This document shows positions 28,201 through 34,200 of a stretch of 64,000 nt of DNA, one piece after another. Source of the stretch: Gammaproteobacteria bacterium (lineage in GTDB: Bacteria; Pseudomonadota; Gammaproteobacteria; GRL18); contig JALWRI010000097.1 of the NCBI GenBank assembly GCA_026994225.1, forward strand, positions 77,042 to 141,041, read 5' to 3'. Position 1 is the stretch's first letter, and every line of letters begins with the position of its first letter. Made by a program: the position numbers and the translations under genes. The notes beneath the pieces are model-generated. The model saw only the letters and a program-made list of their open reading frames with translations, ran no database searches and was not told the origin of the DNA.

Positions 28201-31200
28201 ACGCCTTTATTTCAAGTCCTATTTGCATTGCAAAATATTCCCATGCCAAAACTACAATTACCAGCATTAACATGGCAAAGTATTCCTGTTGATATGGGAG
28301 TGAGCCGTTGTGATCTGAGTATGGAAATTCAAAATGAACATAATGCAGCACATTCGCAATGGAAAATGTGGCTAGAATTTAATACCGATATATTTGTAAA
28401 ACGTCGTATAGATCGCTTGGCACAACATTATCAGTATTTATTGCAGCAGGTAGTAAAACAGCCCAACAAAGCAATATCTGATTTTTCTCTCGAAGAGATA
28501 TCACTAGAACAATATTTAACTATTACCACAACCTACCAATCCCCATTACCTCAAACTGTTGCAGCATTTGTCAGTTTATTTGAACAACAAGTAGTACAGC
28601 AACAACATAAAACTGCGGTCATATTTCGAGGGCAAGCATGGAGTTACTTACAGCTTAATGAAAAAGCCAATCAACTTGCTCATCAGTTATTATCCTTTGA
28701 TGTACAGGCTGGGCAAGTTATTGCCATTTATTTACAACGCAGTCCTTTATTATTGGTTGCGACCTTAGCGATACATAAGATCAGTGCGGCCTATTTACCA
28801 CTTGATCCCCACTATCCACAACAACGTTTACAATATATGCAACAAGATAGTGGGGCAACTATTTTGTTAACAGAACAAGCCCTGGAACAACAAGCGGAAA
28901 AAATATTTAATCCAGTCAATGCGCTTACCTTAGTGAGTATTGATGCGCCCCTATTACACGGTTCGTGTGAAAATCCGCTCAAACCCCATCATAAAGAGGA
29001 TTTAGCTTATCTTATCTATACCTCAGGATCAACGGGACAAGCTAAAGGGGTAGCGATTGAACAAGGACATTTACTCAACTTTTTATTATCCATGCAAAAA
29101 CGTCCAGGTTTACAACAAGGTGATACCTTACTTGCCGTTACTTCCTTATCTTTTGATATTGCAGCTTTGGAATTATTTTTACCCTTAATCAGTGGCGCAC
29201 GGATTATCTTGGCACATGATACGGAAGTGAATGATCCAGTACGTTTACAAACTTTATTAAAAGATTGGCATGTGAGTATTATGCAGGCTACCCCAGCAAG
29301 CTGGAAGTTGTTATTAGAAAGCCAATGGCAGCCAGACATACCATTAAAAGTATTATCTGGAGGGGAAGCGTTATCTCGACAACTAGCTAAACAGCTATTG
29401 GCAAATCCTGCTATTACATTATGGAATATGTATGGCCCTACAGAAACAACCGTATGGTCAAGCTGTCATCAAGTGAAACAGGTTGATAACAAGGGTATTC
29501 CGTTAGGTACGGCAATAGATAATACACAACTTTATGTGTTAGATAGCCAACAGCGTATTCAAGCCTTTGGTATTCCAGGCGAGCTTTATATTGGTGGTGC
29601 AGGTGTAGCAAGAGGCTATTGGAAACGAGCAGAGTTAACACAACAATACTTTATTCCTAATCCTTTTGATAACACACAACGCCTCTATCGTACTAAAGAT
29701 AAAGTGTGTTTATATGAAGACGGTTCATTATATTATCTTGGACGTTTAGATCATCAAATTAAATTAAGAGGATACCGTATTGAGTTAGAAGAAATTGAAT
29801 ATTATCTAAATCAATATCCTAGTATTAAAGAAAGTGTGGTAGTGGTACAAAAAACAGCAAATCTTGAAGAAAAATTGCTCGCTTATATTATCAATAAGGA
29901 ACGTCGTAGTGGACAAAGAAAAGGAATAAATACTACCGATGCTAAGATGGCAAGTATCCCCTATTATTGGTTTAGTAAGGGACAAATAGCAGAAAATACG
30001 ATTACAGATAGTGTACAGATAGAGGAAAAAACCAAATATTATTTTCATCAAATTGCACACTTACTTTGTCAATATGACAAGACTATTCATGACATTATTT
30101 TTTATTGTCATGCAGTAGAAAAACGGATTCAATTATTTTTATTTTTAGATGAAAAACGAGAAGAACAATTACGATCTGTCTTACAACAATGGTTTGCAGC
30201 ACACACAGAGATTGCCATACAGTTTTATTTTTTAGCATCGTTGCCATTATTAGAAAATGGTAAACTTGATGAACAGGCATTACATGCTGTATCGCAACAC
30301 AAACAAGATAATCTAAAATTACGGGAATATTTACAACAGTATTTACCTGTTTATATGTTACCTCATACCTATATAGTTATCGATCAATTTCCTTTAACTG
30401 CTAACGGTAAAATTGATAAAAAAGCATTAATGCAGCAAGAGACAAGTCTATCTTTACCACAACACAGCCATTATCAACAGCCCTTAACAGAAACTGAGCA
30501 GCATATTGCAGATATTTGGTCAAAATTATTAGATACACATCCGATAGGCCGCTCAGATAACTTTTTTCATTTAGGTGGGCATTCTTTATTAGCCAGTCGG
30601 GTGATTGCACAAATAAATGAACAGTTAGCCCAAAGTATCCGTATTCCCGATTTATTTTTGCATCCACAATTACAACAATTTGCACAATATATTGATAGCT
30701 ATTATCGTTCTTCAACGATAAAAACTAAAGCATCGCTCCAATCCTTTCCCAATACTGATCAAGAAACGGTGACAACAGCATATCGTTTATCTTTTATGCA
30801 AGAGCGTTTATGGTTTATGCAGCAACTTTATCCAGATAATTATGCCTACAATTTGCCTGTTGCATTGCGTATGCAAGGGACGCTTAATAGCGAATTATTA
30901 CAAAAAAGTATTACATTTATTTGTCAGCAACATACCGTATTACGTAGTCATTTCTTTTTACAAGATAATATCCCTTATGCACAAATAGGTGATAGTGCCG
31001 ATCAAGCCTATCAATGGCAGAAAATTTATTTTAATGCTACACAAGAAAACCCATTAAATATGGATTATTGGGTGAAAACGCAAATTGATAAACAGGCAAG
31101 AAAACCGTTTAATCTCGATAGTGATCCATTATTACGTATATGTGTATTCCATCTTGGTGAGCAAGACAGTATTTTATTATTAGTTGTACATCATATTATT

Positions 31201-34200
31201 GCCGATGGACAATCTTGTCAATTATTATTAAATGAATTAAGTCGGGTATATATAGCACTACAGCAACAGCAAACTATCACATTAGAAGAGATAAGGTATC
31301 AGTATTATGATTATGCCTTATGGCAACGTAATAACGATGTAACGGAGCAGTTAGCTTATTGGCAACAATTACTCGATGATCCGTTAGCTGTATTAGATTT
31401 ACCATTAGATCATCTTCGAGGTACATCTCAGCGTTTTGAAGGTAAGACATTACAATATTTGCTACCAGAAAAATTGCAACAATCTTTAATAGAAGTTGCA
31501 AAACATCATGAAATAACACCTTTTATGATAGCACTGAGTGCTTTATCGGTGTTATTTTATCGCTATAGTGATCAAGGAATACTGAATATAGGTACTACCG
31601 TTGCAGGACGTACGCATAAAGCAACAGAAACGTTACTCGGTTTATTTATGAATACATTGGTATTACGTTGTAACTTACAACATAACCCTAATATTGCACA
31701 ACTTTTTAAACGCTTGAAAAAAACAGTCGTTGAGGCTTTTGCTCATCAGGATATTCCTTTTGCACAAGTTGTTGAATCGCTACCTATAGAAAGAAATTTG
31801 GCTATTACTCCTGTTTTTCAGGTAATGATTATTTATCAAGATATGCATTTTCCAATGATACAATTACCTGATTTAAAAATTGAAAATATTGCTTTTGATC
31901 ATGGTTCAGCAAAATATGATGTAACGTTATATATCAATGCAACACAGCAAGGTATGCAGTGCGTATGGGAATATAATGCCCATTTATTTGAAAAGTCAAC
32001 CATCATGCAATGGGCAGAACAATATGAAAGTCTTTTATATACTATGCTGCATAGTCCTCAGCTACATATTGAAGAATTATTACCACCACAGCAACACACT
32101 AACGCTAACACTATAAAGATAAATACTTCTGAGCAAGTTATCACTGATCATAAAAATTTGCCCACTCATCATTGTTATCCAGATACTGGATTTACTACTC
32201 ATCTGGAGCAAAATATTACATTGCTTTGGCAAGAGCTTTTACAATGTAAGGATATTTCTATGCAGGATAATTTTTTTGATTTAGGTGGTCATTCTCTATT
32301 AGCCAATCAATGTATTGTACGTTTGCGTGATCAGTTGCACATTGATATGGCTATTCAAAAACTATTTCAATATCCTGTATTAAAGGATTTTATACGACAC
32401 GCTGCACAATATCAGCAACAATATATAAGTATCCCTTTAAGGACCATCACTGCAAATAACTATCCCTTATCTTTTGCCCAACAACGTATCTATTTCTTAC
32501 AACAATTACAACAATCGAGTGTTTTATATCATATTCCGATGCTTATACACACTACCGAAAACATTGATATTGAATTATTACGATGGAGTATAGAACAAGT
32601 TTGTCTACAACATAGTCTATTACGTGCAGCCATTATACAAGATGAAGATAACAATAGTGTATTACATGTACATAAAAAGGTAGCCATAACAATAGCAAAT
32701 CAACCTGGTAGCGAAAAAGAGATAGAGAAAATACTGAGTAAAGCAATAGCAACGCCTATAGCGTTAGATACTGCACCATTATTTCATGTGGCATGTTGGA
32801 AAACAGAACAACAGCAATATCTATTATTTTGTTTTCATCATATTATTGTCGATGCTTGGTCGGTAAATATTATTTTAAAAGATGTCTTCTCTTACTATCA
32901 AGATAAACAGAAAAATAGTCATTATAAGGTGGAAAAAACACCATATTGCTATGATTACAGGAGTTATATACATTGGCAACAAGCCTATTTGGAAACAGAT
33001 AATGTTAAACAACAACTACCCTATTGGAAACAACAATTAGCTGATATAGAAGTATTACAATTAGCGTGTGATTATCCTCGTCCTGTCGTGTTATCATATC
33101 ACGGTGCAAAATATCCTGTAGATATTTCTTCATTTACTGCGCCACTTTATACTTTATCCCAATCTCAAGGGGTGAGTATCTTTATGTTATTGTTGACAGT
33201 ATTTAAGGTATTATTATATCGCTATAGTCAGCAAACAGATATTATTGTCGGTACTCCTATTTCAGGAAGAAACCGGGAAGAATTTGAAAATATAGTGGGA
33301 TTATTTATTAATAATTTGGCATTACGCAGTGATCTATCAAATAATCCTTATTTTGATCAATTACTCGATACAGTAAAAACAACTTGTTTAGCTGCTTATG
33401 ATCATCAAGATATTCCTTTTGAGCAATTAGTCGATAGCTTGCAAATAGAACGCAATGCAGCCTATACCCCGATTTTCCAAGTGATGTTTGCATTACAAAA
33501 TAGCCATGATGTAGTACAAAATAATAGCCATTTATTATTGTCTAATGCTTCTTTAATGCAAATAGATACCCATACTGCAAAATATGAATTAAGTTTAGAA
33601 TTATGGGAAGGAAAAGAAGGCCTGAGCGGTGTTTTTGAATATAACACAGATTTATTTAGTGAACAAAGCATTGCACAAATGACACAACATTTTTATCAAA
33701 TTATTGCCGCTATTTTAGATAATCCCCATCAACGTTTGCATCATATACCGTTATCTGGTCATTCTATACCAACAGAAGAAAAATATCCTGTTAGTCGCTA
33801 CGGATTACATCAATTATTTGAGCAGCAAGTTACTTTATATCCTGATAATATTGCTTTAGAATTTTATCAGGATAAGAACTGGAAAACATTGTCATACAGA
33901 GAATTAAATCACAAGGCAAATCAATTTGCTCATTATTTATTAGCACAAGATATGGACACAGAAAGTTGTATTGCTATCTGTTTACCACGCAATCAAAATA
34001 TGTTGATTGCAATATTAGCTATATTAAAAGCAGGTTGTGTCTATTTACCTTTAGATTATCATCAACCATCACAACGCTTACAACGCTTATTAGAACAAAG
34101 TAATAGTCGTTACCTCTTTACCGATAAGCATTTAGAACCATTACTAGATTTTTCTTCCCTTCCCAAAATCATTATGGATCGTGTAAATATTGCTGCTTAT

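Noticed and set aside
29880..30300. Embedded oxidase (Ox) or methyltransferase domain in the module 9 A domain
   Set aside because: The insertion is only about 130 residues, lacks flavin or SAM motifs, and ends in an A10-like motif, so it looks like a duplicated A subdomain.
32816..32850. Inactive C11 domain because of HHIIVDA instead of HHxxxDG
   Set aside because: The catalytic second His and the Asp are kept, and DA variants occur in working domains (C3 of the second NRPS also has HHIITDA).
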